Virus record (IMG/VR): IMGVR_UViG_3300035698_002801 | Location: 1 to 39,168 of that record | Length of the DNA stretch: 39,168 nt | Strand: one strand, 5' to 3' | Source of the DNA: a virus | Part shown: positions 25,918 to 34,428 of the stretch, one piece after another | Layout: every line of letters starts with the position of its first letter | How positions within the stretch are numbered: position 1 is the first letter of the stretch | The notes under the pieces: model-generated | The model's database searches: none | What the model was told of the DNA's origin: nothing | What the model saw: the letters and a program-made list of their open reading frames with translations, nothing else | Program-made: the position numbers and the translations under genes

Positions 25918-26631
25918 TTATATTAATGTGTTAATAAAATTTTCATGGTTATTAAATAATGTAAACTTTCCAATTGGTAATGGATATTCCCAGCCTTCTC
26001 GGTCAAATCCATTAGTACTTGGCGGTGTTAAAACATTTACTCTCCCACCTACCGCACACATTAAATGCATATCACCGGTATTCACACCAATATATTGTTT
26101 AACAACCGAGTATATTGCGGCAGTTTGTCTAATATCTACATCTTTAAACGGTATAGTATTATTAAATAATGTGAAATTATTTGATATTCCAAATTGTAAT
26201 ATAGTTCTTTCTTTTGAAAGGGCATCTATTTTAGTTCTCCATTTTTCCATAGAAAATTCTCGTATATGTTTACATCTTTTAGATGTATTTGGAACAAATA
26301 TAATTGGATTTTTATAATATTTAAGTTCATTTTCTGCCCATTTACGTTCTTCTTCTGATATTTTTACATACGGAGTTATATCAGCATTTGGTTTTCCCAT
26401 ACCACGGAGTTTTCTACGTGCAAAATGCCCACCACCAACATCTTTTGTTATAAATGGCGTTGATGTTAATACTACTTCTGCTATACCATTAAATATATTA
26501 CTAAATTTAGTTGCTGCGAAGGTTAATTCGACTATAGAATTAGGAAACTCTCTACATAAAGGAGTTAATAGTAAAATATCTCCTAATCCAGAAGCATATG
26601 GATATGTTCCTATTCGTTTTCTATCTATCAT
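25918..26631 (-). CDS. Heptosyltransferase-like glycosyltransferase (GT9)
   Basis: This 237-residue protein begins YPYASGLGDILLLTPLCREF, the usual G-x-GD-x-L-x-x-TPL start of ADP-heptose transferases. A NPIIFVPNTS strand and then a YIGVNTGDMHLMCAVGG region follow, the nucleotide-sugar binding part. It is shorter than typical GT9 enzymes (about 320-350 residues), so it may be a minimal version. It overlaps the methyltransferase gene by four bases (ATGA). It probably transfers a sugar to a surface or phage glycan. Confidence 0.65.
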   Translation of the reverse strand: MIDRKRIGTYPYASGLGDILLLTPLCREFPNSIVELTFAATKFSNIFNGIAEVVLTSTPFITKDVGGGHFARRKLRGMGKPNADITPYVKISEEERKWAENELKYYKNPIIFVPNTSKRCKHIREFSMEKWRTKIDALSKERTILQFGISNNFTLFNNTIPFKDVDIRQTAAIYSVVKQYIGVNTGDMHLMCAVGGRVNVLTPPSTNGFDREGWEYPLPIGKFTLFNNHENFINTLI

Positions 26632-27125
26632 TTTTTAACACTTACTATAATCATATTTGCATTAAACGAATTCATATTATTAATTAAATTATGATGCTCA
26701 AAGCTAATATTCATTATCTCCATACCATATAATATTAAAAGTTGTTTCAAATCTTCAACTTTAAATGCACATTTATGAAAATTTCCCTCCATTTCTTGTC
26801 CACCAAATACCATATTAGAAAATATATCTGAATTCCATATTCCAATAGATAAACATTCTATTTGTTTATTAATATCTGGGGTTTTAATATATAATTTACC
26901 ACCAGATTTAAGAAGTGATATCCACATTTTCAGTATAGATTTTACCTTTCTATGTGATATATGTTCTATTACATCCGATGCAACAATTTCATCTATAGAA
27001 TTTACTTTGTATACATCATTTAATTTTTCTATATCTATTTTTTTAACTCGTGAAGTGTCATAAAACAGATCAATGTTATCATAACCATTCCTAATATCTT
27101 TACCACATCCTAAATTAAGTTTCAT
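26628..27125 (-). CDS. SAM-dependent methyltransferase, class I
   Basis: This is a 165-residue methyltransferase with MKLNLGCGKDIRNGYDNIDL at the start (motif I and the acidic residue of motif II), VASDVIEHI (motif IV) and LKSGGKLYIKTPD. These are hallmarks of methyltransferase type 11. I chose the ATG at 27125 because GAGGAAAT lies well placed upstream and an earlier TTG at 27170 would overlap the preceding gene. Its substrate is probably a sugar or glycan intermediate, given its neighbours, but a nucleotide or lipid is possible. Confidence 0.75.
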   Translation of the reverse strand: MKLNLGCGKDIRNGYDNIDLFYDTSRVKKIDIEKLNDVYKVNSIDEIVASDVIEHISHRKVKSILKMWISLLKSGGKLYIKTPDINKQIECLSIGIWNSDIFSNMVFGGQEMEGNFHKCAFKVEDLKQLLILYGMEIMNISFEHHNLINNMNSFNANMIIVSVKK

Positions 27126-27135
27126 TTTTATTTCC

Positions 27136-28227
27136 TCATTTCCAACATACATAAAATGCCCTATCAGCAAGTGTTGTTATATGCTTATAGTTAAGATTAA
27201 GATCTTTAAACATAGTTTCGTAATATGATTTAGTATTTATACTTTTAATTGTACCAGAATTTATCACAGTTGGTATAGCACTTATTCTAACTTCTATTAT
27301 AAGAGCTTTTTTATTTTCTAATACAGTAGAAAGAAACTGATAAGGATTATCAATATGATGTAAAATAGAAAGAAGCATTGCAAAATCATATTTTTTATAA
27401 TTAATAATATCATCTTGCCATTTATTAATACTAAAATTAATATCGTTTTTATTAAGCTTATTCTTCATAAGCAATCCCCTAATAATTCTACCAGTTTCTA
27501 AGTCTATACCATTCATAGGTATACCTAACATTGAGTTCGCAAAAAAGGTATATGCACCTTCTGCACATCCCACATCAATTCCATTAGTTAATGGTATTTT
27601 TAAACTTTTAATATATTCAAAACATTGTGTAAGTTGACTATATTTATATGTTTTATTAAATTCTACAAATTCTTCTTCTTTAAACCAAGGTGATCTGTTT
27701 TGTATAGTTTGAAATGACGACCAAAAATTATTATCGTATAATGAATTAAAATATTTAACGTAATTAATCGGTGTGTTCATGTGATAAAAACTATAAACGT
27801 TTGATATTACCTTTTTATTTAAGTTTTTACAAGCGACTACTCTATGATGTCCTTCAAAACAATGAATCTTTTTCAATTCAGGATCTTCCAAAAACCCTAT
27901 ATTAATAGGGGCATCACTTGTATAATGCTTTGTACAAATAATAGGTGTAGTTTGTCCTTTAACTTTAATAGAATTTACTAATTTGTCTGAACTATATTCA
28001 TTTAAATCTTTTCCTGTTGGTATCTTTAAATATGATGTTGCTGGTATAGTAGTTGAATCGAGAGTTGTTTTATTTATATCATAAACTAAACAAATTTGAT
28101 TAACATCTTTTGGTGAACCCATTGTTGAATTCTTATAAAAATACCAGGGTTTATATAAATCTCCTATTTGACACTTATCTGGATGTATTTCTTTATGTAA
28201 TAGCCTATTATCATCTTTAATTCTCAT
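27136..28227 (-). CDS. ParB-like domain fused to a methyltransferase
   Basis: This is a 363-residue two-domain protein. Residues about 60-150 look like the ParB N-terminal/sulfiredoxin-like fold, ending in CFEGHHRVVACKNL (GHHR box at 126-129). Residues about 210-363 are a class I methyltransferase with GIDVGCAEGAYTFFA (216-230), an acidic GIDLETG and MLLSILHHIDNPY (motif IV). ParB-like domains in phage enzymes often bind CTP or a nucleotide, or act as modification enzymes, so a nucleotide- or sugar-modifying activity is plausible; this is inference. The ribosome site AGGAGAT is strong, and the spacing to the next methyltransferase is ten bases. Confidence 0.65.
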   Translation of the reverse strand: MRIKDDNRLLHKEIHPDKCQIGDLYKPWYFYKNSTMGSPKDVNQICLVYDINKTTLDSTTIPATSYLKIPTGKDLNEYSSDKLVNSIKVKGQTTPIICTKHYTSDAPINIGFLEDPELKKIHCFEGHHRVVACKNLNKKVISNVYSFYHMNTPINYVKYFNSLYDNNFWSSFQTIQNRSPWFKEEEFVEFNKTYKYSQLTQCFEYIKSLKIPLTNGIDVGCAEGAYTFFANSMLGIPMNGIDLETGRIIRGLLMKNKLNKNDINFSINKWQDDIINYKKYDFAMLLSILHHIDNPYQFLSTVLENKKALIIEVRISAIPTVINSGTIKSINTKSYYETMFKDLNLNYKHITTLADRAFYVCWK

Positions 28228-28235
28228 TATATCTC

Positions 28236-28619
28236 CTAATATTTCTCATATTCTTTTTCTTCTTTTATTTCTGAATTATATATTTTATTTATTTCTGATT
28301 TATAATAGAAACGTAAATCGTTTGTTGTATAAACACCCCGTGCTAATTTAATAAATTCAATATCAAACGTTTTATCCTTATCTTTTTTACGAATATTATC
28401 TTCTATATTCCAAAGTCGTTGATTAATATCCACTAACTGTGTCATATATATATCAATACCATCTAAATATAAATCATTTAACGTTTTAGTTAAACTATTA
28501 AACTCTTTAAGTATATTTCTTAATTTATCTTTATCGTTAACGTTAATAAGTTTTACTTTAAGAATAGAAATCTTATCAACTAATTCTCCAAGTGATATTG
28601 TTGTTTGTATATTTATCAT
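28236..28619 (-). CDS. DUF6165-like protein
   Basis: This is a 127-residue protein matching the pattern ISLGELVDKISILKVKL near the N-terminus, RLWNIEDNIRKK in the middle, then FIKLARGVYTTNDLRF and an EEKEYEKY end. I associate this with DUF6165, small helical proteins that occur next to glycosyltransferases and surface polysaccharide genes. The function is unknown. Neighbours on both sides are sugar and methyl transferases. No clear Shine-Dalgarno lies before the ATG, and a 21-codon ORF ends on the start codon. Confidence 0.65.
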   Translation of the reverse strand: MINIQTTISLGELVDKISILKVKLINVNDKDKLRNILKEFNSLTKTLNDLYLDGIDIYMTQLVDINQRLWNIEDNIRKKDKDKTFDIEFIKLARGVYTTNDLRFYYKSEINKIYNSEIKEEKEYEKY

Positions 28620-28681
28620 GTTGTTCTTAATGTATATTCAATATGTAATTGCGCTCCAACACCAGGAAGTACTTTATCCAT

Positions 28682-28722
28682 GAACTACCCAACCACTAAA
28701 GATGTCGGGGTTTTACGCTCCC
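28682..28722 (-). mobile_element. Possible relic of an IS605/TnpB-type right end
   Basis: On the - strand a G-rich string leads into CCCCGACAT, CTTTA, GTGGTTGGG and TAGTTCA. A hairpin of six pairs with a CTTTA-containing loop ends in GGGTAGTTCA, resembling the 3' hairpin and end of IS605/IS1341 elements and of TnpB guide RNAs. No transposase or TnpB gene is in the window, so this would be a remnant or a stand-alone palindromic element. The base composition is more GC-rich than the surroundings. A chance hairpin cannot be excluded. Confidence 0.4.
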
Positions 28723-28736
28723 TTTAATAAAACATA

Positions 28737-29534
28737 TTATCTTCCTAGTTTAACTACTTGTGTATTATCTTGTACCCAACAAAAATAATCTTTTAACATT
28801 ACAGGAAACGTTTTTTGGTCTTGAAGTCGTTTCCATCCATCCACTGCCCCCTTATAACCATAATAATTTTCTTTAAACTGTAATTGTTCTTCATACATAT
28901 ATGCATAATGCATAAATCCCCATCCTAATTTTATTGTTTCTTTCTTATTATATAATTTAATATTTGATATATCAAGTAGCGGTGGTTCATGACTTTTCCA
29001 TTTAGTTTTATTTTTTATTATCCAAAGACGATTCCATTCATATGGCATATCACCATAACAATTTTCTCCTGTAAGTATAAGATTCTCCCCTACAAAAAAG
29101 TTACATTTAAATTGAAGCATAGAATTAACCGTTTGTATATCACACCATGAAAACATATTATTAAGAATCTTTGAAGACCAAAATTCATCCATATCTATTT
29201 CCATGAGAATAGAATTCTCTATATTATCAATAAATGAATTACACATTTCTATTTTACCATTCCAAAATCTATGTTTTCCATTAATAATTGGAGGACGTAT
29301 AATTTCAATTTTATCATTATTAATGGCATTTAAATATTCATATGTACCATCTGACGACATATTAATATTATTTAGATATTGCATAGGAATTTCTTTACAC
29401 CATGACGTACAATTAATTGATTTAGCTGGACCTTCAATAATATACCATTTATCAAAATATTGAGGAATAATTTCAAGTTGTCTTGGAAGAAATCTCATAC
29501 CGTTAAATGCTAATGTAAATGCTACTTTTTTCAT
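28737..29534 (-). CDS. Glycosyltransferase-like protein (GT-A)
   Basis: This is a 265-residue protein beginning MKKVAFTLAFNGMRFLPRQL with a central SILMEIDMDEFW that carries a D-x-D motif, and a WKSHEPPLL segment near the acceptor half. Such features suit GT-A transferases, but the family is not clear. I chose the ATG at 29534, which overlaps the TGA of the preceding gene as ATGA, although an ATG four codons earlier (29546) is also open. It ends 14 bases before the possible IS605-like hairpin. Confidence 0.55.
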   Translation of the reverse strand: MKKVAFTLAFNGMRFLPRQLEIIPQYFDKWYIIEGPAKSINCTSWCKEIPMQYLNNINMSSDGTYEYLNAINNDKIEIIRPPIINGKHRFWNGKIEMCNSFIDNIENSILMEIDMDEFWSSKILNNMFSWCDIQTVNSMLQFKCNFFVGENLILTGENCYGDMPYEWNRLWIIKNKTKWKSHEPPLLDISNIKLYNKKETIKLGWGFMHYAYMYEEQLQFKENYYGYKGAVDGWKRLQDQKTFPVMLKDYFCWVQDNTQVVKLGR

Positions 29535-30226
29535 ACTTTTATCCATTTATTTCTAAGTGTAGGCGTTATTTTGTATGGTGAACGTATAATAAAATATTTT
29601 GAATTAGAAATATTAAGTTGCTCTACCATATTAGCGATACAACTATCTACTAAAACCAATTTATTTGCTTGTTCTAAAATCATTAACCAATCAAATATAC
29701 TATTAGTTTCATTTGTTAACGTTATTATATTAAAGTTATCTATATTATCAAATTTAATTTCTCGTTTAAATCCTGAACCTTCACAATGATACACTATATA
29801 TTTATTGTTATTGTTACACAATTTATTATAAAGTTTTAATTCATTATCTGTATTCCTATTAATATCTAATACCCATTTTTTATCAAATGGAACATTAGCA
29901 ATTTTATATTTTAATTCATCAAATGGAATATTTTGTGAATCAAATAATAATGTAGTATCAGGAGTATTTGGATAGCTAAATGCAAGCTCTAAACGTTTAC
30001 AATCTATTACATTGTTTCGTGCCTCATTAATACATTTCCATAAATTATTAGTAATAGGAACAAAATTAACGTAATCTATATAATCTTGAAAATGTTTTAT
30101 ATAATTATAACATATAGGCCATATTATTTTATACCCTAAATCATAATAATATTTTGCAATTGGTAAACATATTACTATGTCACCAATTCTTCCAGGTTGT
30201 ATAATTCCTATACGTTTTTCATTCAT
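29531..30226 (-). CDS. GT9-like glycosyltransferase, N-terminal type
   Basis: This is a 231-residue protein with a start similar to GT9 enzymes (IGIIQPGRIGDIVICLPIA). A variable middle and a KLVLVDSCIANMVEQL segment in place of the usual GD-x-HL nucleotide-sugar site follow. It may be a degenerate relative or a specialised transferase. It is co-directional with four other transferase genes and ends in an ATGA overlap with the next. No strong Shine-Dalgarno is present. Confidence 0.55.
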   Translation of the reverse strand: MNEKRIGIIQPGRIGDIVICLPIAKYYYDLGYKIIWPICYNYIKHFQDYIDYVNFVPITNNLWKCINEARNNVIDCKRLELAFSYPNTPDTTLLFDSQNIPFDELKYKIANVPFDKKWVLDINRNTDNELKLYNKLCNNNNKYIVYHCEGSGFKREIKFDNIDNFNIITLTNETNSIFDWLMILEQANKLVLVDSCIANMVEQLNISNSKYFIIRSPYKITPTLRNKWIKV

Positions 30227-30236
30227 GAGTTTTACA

Positions 30237-30968
30237 TTAAAATTTAGACCAATTAGGATCGATTTTTAAATAGTTTGATAATATTATTATATCTTCTTTC
30301 CGTTGTGGTTGCATAGTTTTCCACATTTCATCACTATCTCTTTCATGATTATTACTTAACATTCGTTTAGCAGTATCATCTATCTTACGTCCACCAAAAA
30401 CAAAATGATTATGATGTATAAGAATATTTGATTTATATACAACACGATCAAAAACATTAAAATGTGCATACATCCAATTATCAGAATAATTTATTAAAAA
30501 TTCTGGTCTTGTAAAATATCCCATGACATCATAATATTTTCTATGAACAAATGCATTAACACTTAATTTAGGTCCATGATATCCATCATTACAATGAACT
30601 AATTTTATACAATCTTTTGGTAATTTATCACCAGTAAATTCATTTAAGATTTCTGTATCCCATGAATTAGTTTTGAATATCATATCATCACCAATATATC
30701 CAAAAATTTCATCTTTGCAATTTTTAGCTAAAATATTCCATATATTATTTATGCCAATAAATTTTCCATCATTATGAATAGGAATAATATTAACAAATGG
30801 AATTGCATCAGCTATTTTATACGCAATTTCTCTTGTTGGATCATCATCATCTATTCCAAAATATAAATTTATATTGTTTATATCATCTACTGATGTAATA
30901 ATAGATGAAATTAACGTAAGTTGTAAATTTAATCGTTTTCTACTTGGTATTAATAGTCCTATTTTCAT
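30237..30968 (-). CDS. Glycosyltransferase family 2-like protein
   Basis: This is a 243-residue protein starting MKIGLLIPSRKRLNLQLTLI with LYFGIDDDDPT and EIFGYIGDDMIF, acidic motifs typical of GT2-like folds. I moved the start to 30968, because the ATG there follows a TAATG overlap with the upstream gene and the longer frame would overlap by 94 bases. A YFTRPEFLINYSDNWMYAHF segment and a histidine-rich IHHNHFVFGG could form the acceptor side. The sugar is unknown. Confidence 0.6.
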   Translation of the reverse strand: MKIGLLIPSRKRLNLQLTLISSIITSVDDINNINLYFGIDDDDPTREIAYKIADAIPFVNIIPIHNDGKFIGINNIWNILAKNCKDEIFGYIGDDMIFKTNSWDTEILNEFTGDKLPKDCIKLVHCNDGYHGPKLSVNAFVHRKYYDVMGYFTRPEFLINYSDNWMYAHFNVFDRVVYKSNILIHHNHFVFGGRKIDDTAKRMLSNNHERDSDEMWKTMQPQRKEDIIILSNYLKIDPNWSKF

Positions 30969-31813
30969 TATAATATTTTTCTCGCATAGTTTTTTTGAAT
31001 ATCTTCTAAAATAGCCATTACATTTTGTGACGGTATATCTGGAGTTTGTTGTGGATACCATCCATGTAAATATTTATAGAATTCCATACCTTCACGAAGA
31101 TTTTTATTCCATTCTGGAGTTTTAGCAATTGAACTTTTTTCAATACAACCCTCAATATCACTAAGATACTTCCAACTCTCCGCAATATCTGCAAACCACC
31201 AGAACGGAGGATGTAACCTTGCTTTAATAATTCTATATGTTAATTCTACATGTTCCCATGCGTTATGAAAGTGTTCATCGTGATATCCAATGGCCTTGAT
31301 AACATTTTTATAAAAATATGTAAATGCACCTACACTATTTGGATATAATGCCAATTCAATTCCATCTCCATATTCAACAATTTGTCTTGGATTAGGGGGC
31401 GAATGTTGATCTAACTCTTGACGGGTATTAATCATCATTGGTTCATTAGTCTTTTGCTTTCTATTAGCTGGACCTTGTAACGCATAATTCAAATGCCATA
31501 TACCACTTGCTTCTGCGGTATGAATATATTGTTCAAATACAGTTTCGTTTTTAATAAGTACATCATCTTCCATAATAAATATATGATCACATCCTTTTTG
31601 AATAAGATGCCTCATTGCATCATTCTTACTTATTCCAACACCTTTATTTCTCGTATGTTGAATAACTTCATTACCAAGATATATGTTATTATTATATTGC
31701 GAACCATCGTTAACAATTATAACTTCATCAATACTTGGTACTAAAGGTAAACTTTCTGATAATCTATCTTCGGCATTACATGTAATTATTCCTAATCCTA
31801 TTTTATTTTTCAT
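30968..31813 (-). CDS. Glycosyltransferase family 2 protein
   Basis: This is a GT2-type protein of 281 residues. It has IGLGIITCNAEDRL, VIIVNDGS (nucleotide-binding strand), NKGVGISKNDAMRHLI and IFIMEDDVLI (an acidic metal-site motif). I chose the ATG at 31813, with the AAGGGGTGAT ribosome site that overlaps the gp47 stop, over an earlier ATG at 31846. It has a Trp/Tyr-rich C-terminal region (PPFWWFADIAESWKYL), common in acceptor binding. It is immediately downstream of gp47. Confidence 0.75.
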   Translation of the reverse strand: MKNKIGLGIITCNAEDRLSESLPLVPSIDEVIIVNDGSQYNNNIYLGNEVIQHTRNKGVGISKNDAMRHLIQKGCDHIFIMEDDVLIKNETVFEQYIHTAEASGIWHLNYALQGPANRKQKTNEPMMINTRQELDQHSPPNPRQIVEYGDGIELALYPNSVGAFTYFYKNVIKAIGYHDEHFHNAWEHVELTYRIIKARLHPPFWWFADIAESWKYLSDIEGCIEKSSIAKTPEWNKNLREGMEFYKYLHGWYPQQTPDIPSQNVMAILEDIQKNYARKIL

Positions 31814-31814
31814 A

Positions 31815-32867
31815 TCACCCCTTATTGCATATTTCATATAATTCATATGTTTCGTCTAAAATTAAATCTTTATCGTTATATTCTGTCATTTTAATAAATT
31901 CATTAATAGACTTTTTAATATCTACAGCAGTAAATTCATATTTTGACTCGTCTACTGATACAGTATTTGCTAATTCATAATCTATTTTTAATGATCTTGC
32001 TCCATATTTATCAAAACTAGAAGTAAACAACATTAATTTATCTATATCTTTTATTTCTTGATCTACTATAAAACTTACAAAATTATTTTTAAACTCTTTT
32101 CGTATATCGTTTGTAACTTTGCCCATTGATGTTATTTCAGACATACGTATTTTTTTATGTTGTGGTGATTTTGTGTTTTCTATAAATTCGTATTTGCCTG
32201 TTGGTATATTAAGATAATAATATCCTTTTGAATCAGTTCCACAATCACCCCAATCTAATTCATATGGACTACCAACATAAAGTATTCTTCCATGTTTATA
32301 TTTTCTATCTGTTCTTAAATGAAAATGACCCGTTATAATCATAGGAGCTTTCTTTAAAAGATTAGATGCACTTAAACCCTTAGTACACACTTTACTTTTT
32401 GATATATTAAAACCATTAATTGCTAAATGTCCAAATATATAATCACTTTTTGGTATATTTTCTATATATGTTCCCCACGGACAAAATACAAGTTTCTTTC
32501 CAAAAACATTATATTCTTCTATTACATCAATAATATTAATATTATTCCAACCAGAAAAAAGTGATAAAGAATGTATATCAGACCTATCTTTATAATAGGC
32601 ATCATGGTTTCCAACTATAATATTAATATTAAAATCTTTCCACTTAGTAAATAATTCATTCATAACATGTAAAGATTGTACACAAATCTCTTCTCTATCA
32701 TCATTAACATCACCACAAATGATAATATCTTTAATATTGTCATTTTTAAGTTGTTGTTTGAATTGATCTGCAAATTCAAGTGTTATTTTATGCCATTCTG
32801 AACTATTTTGATGTTTACCAATATGTATATCAGATACTATAGCAACCCTTTCATTTTTAATCTTCAT
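31815..32867 (-). CDS. 47: Recombination nuclease, gp47/SbcD/Mre11-like
   Basis: This is the nuclease partner of gp46. Phosphoesterase motifs are SDIHIG (D13, H15), CGDVND (D53), GNHD (86-89) and a later GHFHLR, all typical of Mre11/SbcD. The start at 32867 (MKIKNERVAIVSDIH) puts the first motif at the expected distance; it overlaps the end of the sigma gene by 11 bases and has no strong Shine-Dalgarno. In-frame ATGs at 32903 and 32927 are less likely. The protein has 350 residues, close to T4 gp47 (339). The subunit partner gp46 is 8.4 kb away. Confidence 0.9.
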   Translation of the reverse strand: MKIKNERVAIVSDIHIGKHQNSSEWHKITLEFADQFKQQLKNDNIKDIIICGDVNDDREEICVQSLHVMNELFTKWKDFNINIIVGNHDAYYKDRSDIHSLSLFSGWNNINIIDVIEEYNVFGKKLVFCPWGTYIENIPKSDYIFGHLAINGFNISKSKVCTKGLSASNLLKKAPMIITGHFHLRTDRKYKHGRILYVGSPYELDWGDCGTDSKGYYYLNIPTGKYEFIENTKSPQHKKIRMSEITSMGKVTNDIRKEFKNNFVSFIVDQEIKDIDKLMLFTSSFDKYGARSLKIDYELANTVSVDESKYEFTAVDIKKSINEFIKMTEYNDKDLILDETYELYEICNKG

Positions 32868-34428
32868 AGGAGTGCCCAGTTTCGTTATTAACGCTATTTT
32901 CATCATTATTATCACTAATTTGATCATCTGGTATATTACCAGTATTAATTAGAGTTTCATATACTTCTGATTGATACCCAAGTATTGCCTCGTGATTTCG
33001 TTTTTCTTTTTTTATTCGATTACAAAACGCATTAAATGCAATTTTAGTATAATAAGAAAACGGATTTCCCTTTTCTGGACTAAATTTTTTATTCCATAAT
33101 GCTTTAAACATTTTTTCTATTGCATCACCTATCATCTCTTCTTTATATGTATTTCCTGTTATATAAATATTTCCATTACGTCTACAAATAAATGTACCAT
33201 AATCTGTTTTTGGACACCATACCGTTCCGTTATAATATGTAGTTGCTACGTTAATATTAATGGATTTATTTTCTGAGTTGCCACCATGAAAATCTATAGA
33301 TTCTCCTTTACATGTATATTTTGGCTTATAATATATATGTACAATGTAATTATCATTAACTGTTAATTCAGTATATGTTGTTAACCCTGATAATGTACAT
33401 AATGCAACAAAACTATCAATATGATGTTTATCTAAATGAGTATACGACCAAAAAATAGGATTAGATGTTGTAGATTCCTTCTTATACCATATATCATTAT
33501 CTATTATTGTTTGTATTAATAACCTTTTCTGAGATTGTGTTATTGAATTTATAAACATATAACTTAATCTTTTATTAGGAGCTAATGTAATTATATCAGT
33601 AGCAACACCACCAATTATTTTAAATTCAATAATATCTTTTTCGTTATTTCTAGAATATTCTGTAAAGTTAACATTTAGTGCATTTAATAATATTCGAATC
33701 TTATCTGAACATATACCATAATTCTGAAATATTGTAACATAATTATTTGTTTCTATAAAATAACTACCGCTTGTTACAGCCAAACCAATTAGCTTTATAA
33801 ATGAATCCTCATATTGAATAGACGTATCTGACGTTACCGGTAATCCCATTAATTGAATGTTATCCATAGATGTAATATATTCAACAGATGTAAGTTTATT
33901 ATTAGTAACAAACTTATGACCCGTAGTAACTAAAGCATCTAATCCCGACGTAGTTAAATGATGCATATTACCATTATATGATGTATTAATAAACATATCA
34001 TTGATTTTAGACCATTTTAACAATTTATTATAAACATCATATGATAAAATTGTATCATCTACTGTTATATCTTTATAATTTAACCACCCACGTTTACATA
34101 ATGCCTCAGTTTCTTCATCAACACAATAATTTATAAAGTTAGGAGCAAACCCAAGACGATTTGCTATATCACTAATAGATTTAGCAAGTTCTTCTGTAAG
34201 TTTATCATCATTATAGAATTTAAGTATTTGTGTTTCAAAAACTGCTTTATCAATATAGTTTTCTTTCTTCTTTCTTCCACGTTTCTTTTTAACTAACGGA
34301 TTCATAAAGCTTTTTGGATCATTTAAATCCATAGATTCTTCTTTATAATCATCTTTTGTTAATTTAATAGACCCAGATGCCCCAACAATTTCTTCTAAAT
34401 CAGTGTTCGTTAATTTCCTTGATTGCAT
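32857..34428 (-). CDS. 55: Late sigma factor, gp55-like, with intein
   Basis: This is the predicted phage late-transcription sigma factor of 523 residues, of which 325 are an intein. The N-extein (1-101) has a basic KKKRGRKKK patch and ISDIANRLGFAPNFINY. The C-extein resumes at TYKEEMIGDAIEKMFKALW and continues with NPFSYYTKIAFNAFCNRIKK, matching the region-2-like core of gp55; together they make 198 residues (T4 gp55 has 185). The acidic C-terminal tail could bind the sliding clamp. It overlaps uvsW by 29 bases and gp47 by 11 bases, and has an AAAAGGAAAA ribosome site. It would direct late promoters with gp45. The intein must splice out for a working factor. Confidence 0.85.
   Translation of the reverse strand: MQSRKLTNTDLEEIVGASGSIKLTKDDYKEESMDLNDPKSFMNPLVKKKRGRKKKENYIDKAVFETQILKFYNDDKLTEELAKSISDIANRLGFAPNFINYCVDEETEALCKRGWLNYKDITVDDTILSYDVYNKLLKWSKINDMFINTSYNGNMHHLTTSGLDALVTTGHKFVTNNKLTSVEYITSMDNIQLMGLPVTSDTSIQYEDSFIKLIGLAVTSGSYFIETNNYVTIFQNYGICSDKIRILLNALNVNFTEYSRNNEKDIIEFKIIGGVATDIITLAPNKRLSYMFINSITQSQKRLLIQTIIDNDIWYKKESTTSNPIFWSYTHLDKHHIDSFVALCTLSGLTTYTELTVNDNYIVHIYYKPKYTCKGESIDFHGGNSENKSININVATTYYNGTVWCPKTDYGTFICRRNGNIYITGNTYKEEMIGDAIEKMFKALWNKKFSPEKGNPFSYYTKIAFNAFCNRIKKEKRNHEAILGYQSEVYETLINTGNIPDDQISDNNDENSVNNETGHSYED
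33151..34125 (-). mobile_element. Intein with degenerate LAGLIDADG domain in the late sigma gene
   Basis: This is a 325-residue insertion (residues 102-426). It starts with Cys in CVDEETEALCKRGWLNYKDI (block A) and has a histidine in the block B-like DALVTTGHKF. It ends with FICRRNGNIYITGN before extein Thr (GN|TYKEE), so the +1 residue is Thr. The centre resembles a LAGLIDADG/DOD homing endonuclease: LIGLAVTSG at intein residues 112-120 and LLIQTIIDND at 202-211. The first motif has Ser where a catalytic Asp is expected (VTDG), so cutting activity is probably lost. Confidence 0.85.

Noticed and set aside
26628-27170. Longer methyltransferase with TTG start
   Set aside because: It would overlap the preceding gene, and a good ribosome site supports the ATG at 27125.
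28616-28681. 21-residue ORF before the DUF6165-like gene
   Set aside because: It has no Shine-Dalgarno and no recognisable protein features, and its start falls in the hairpin end; it was not annotated as a gene.
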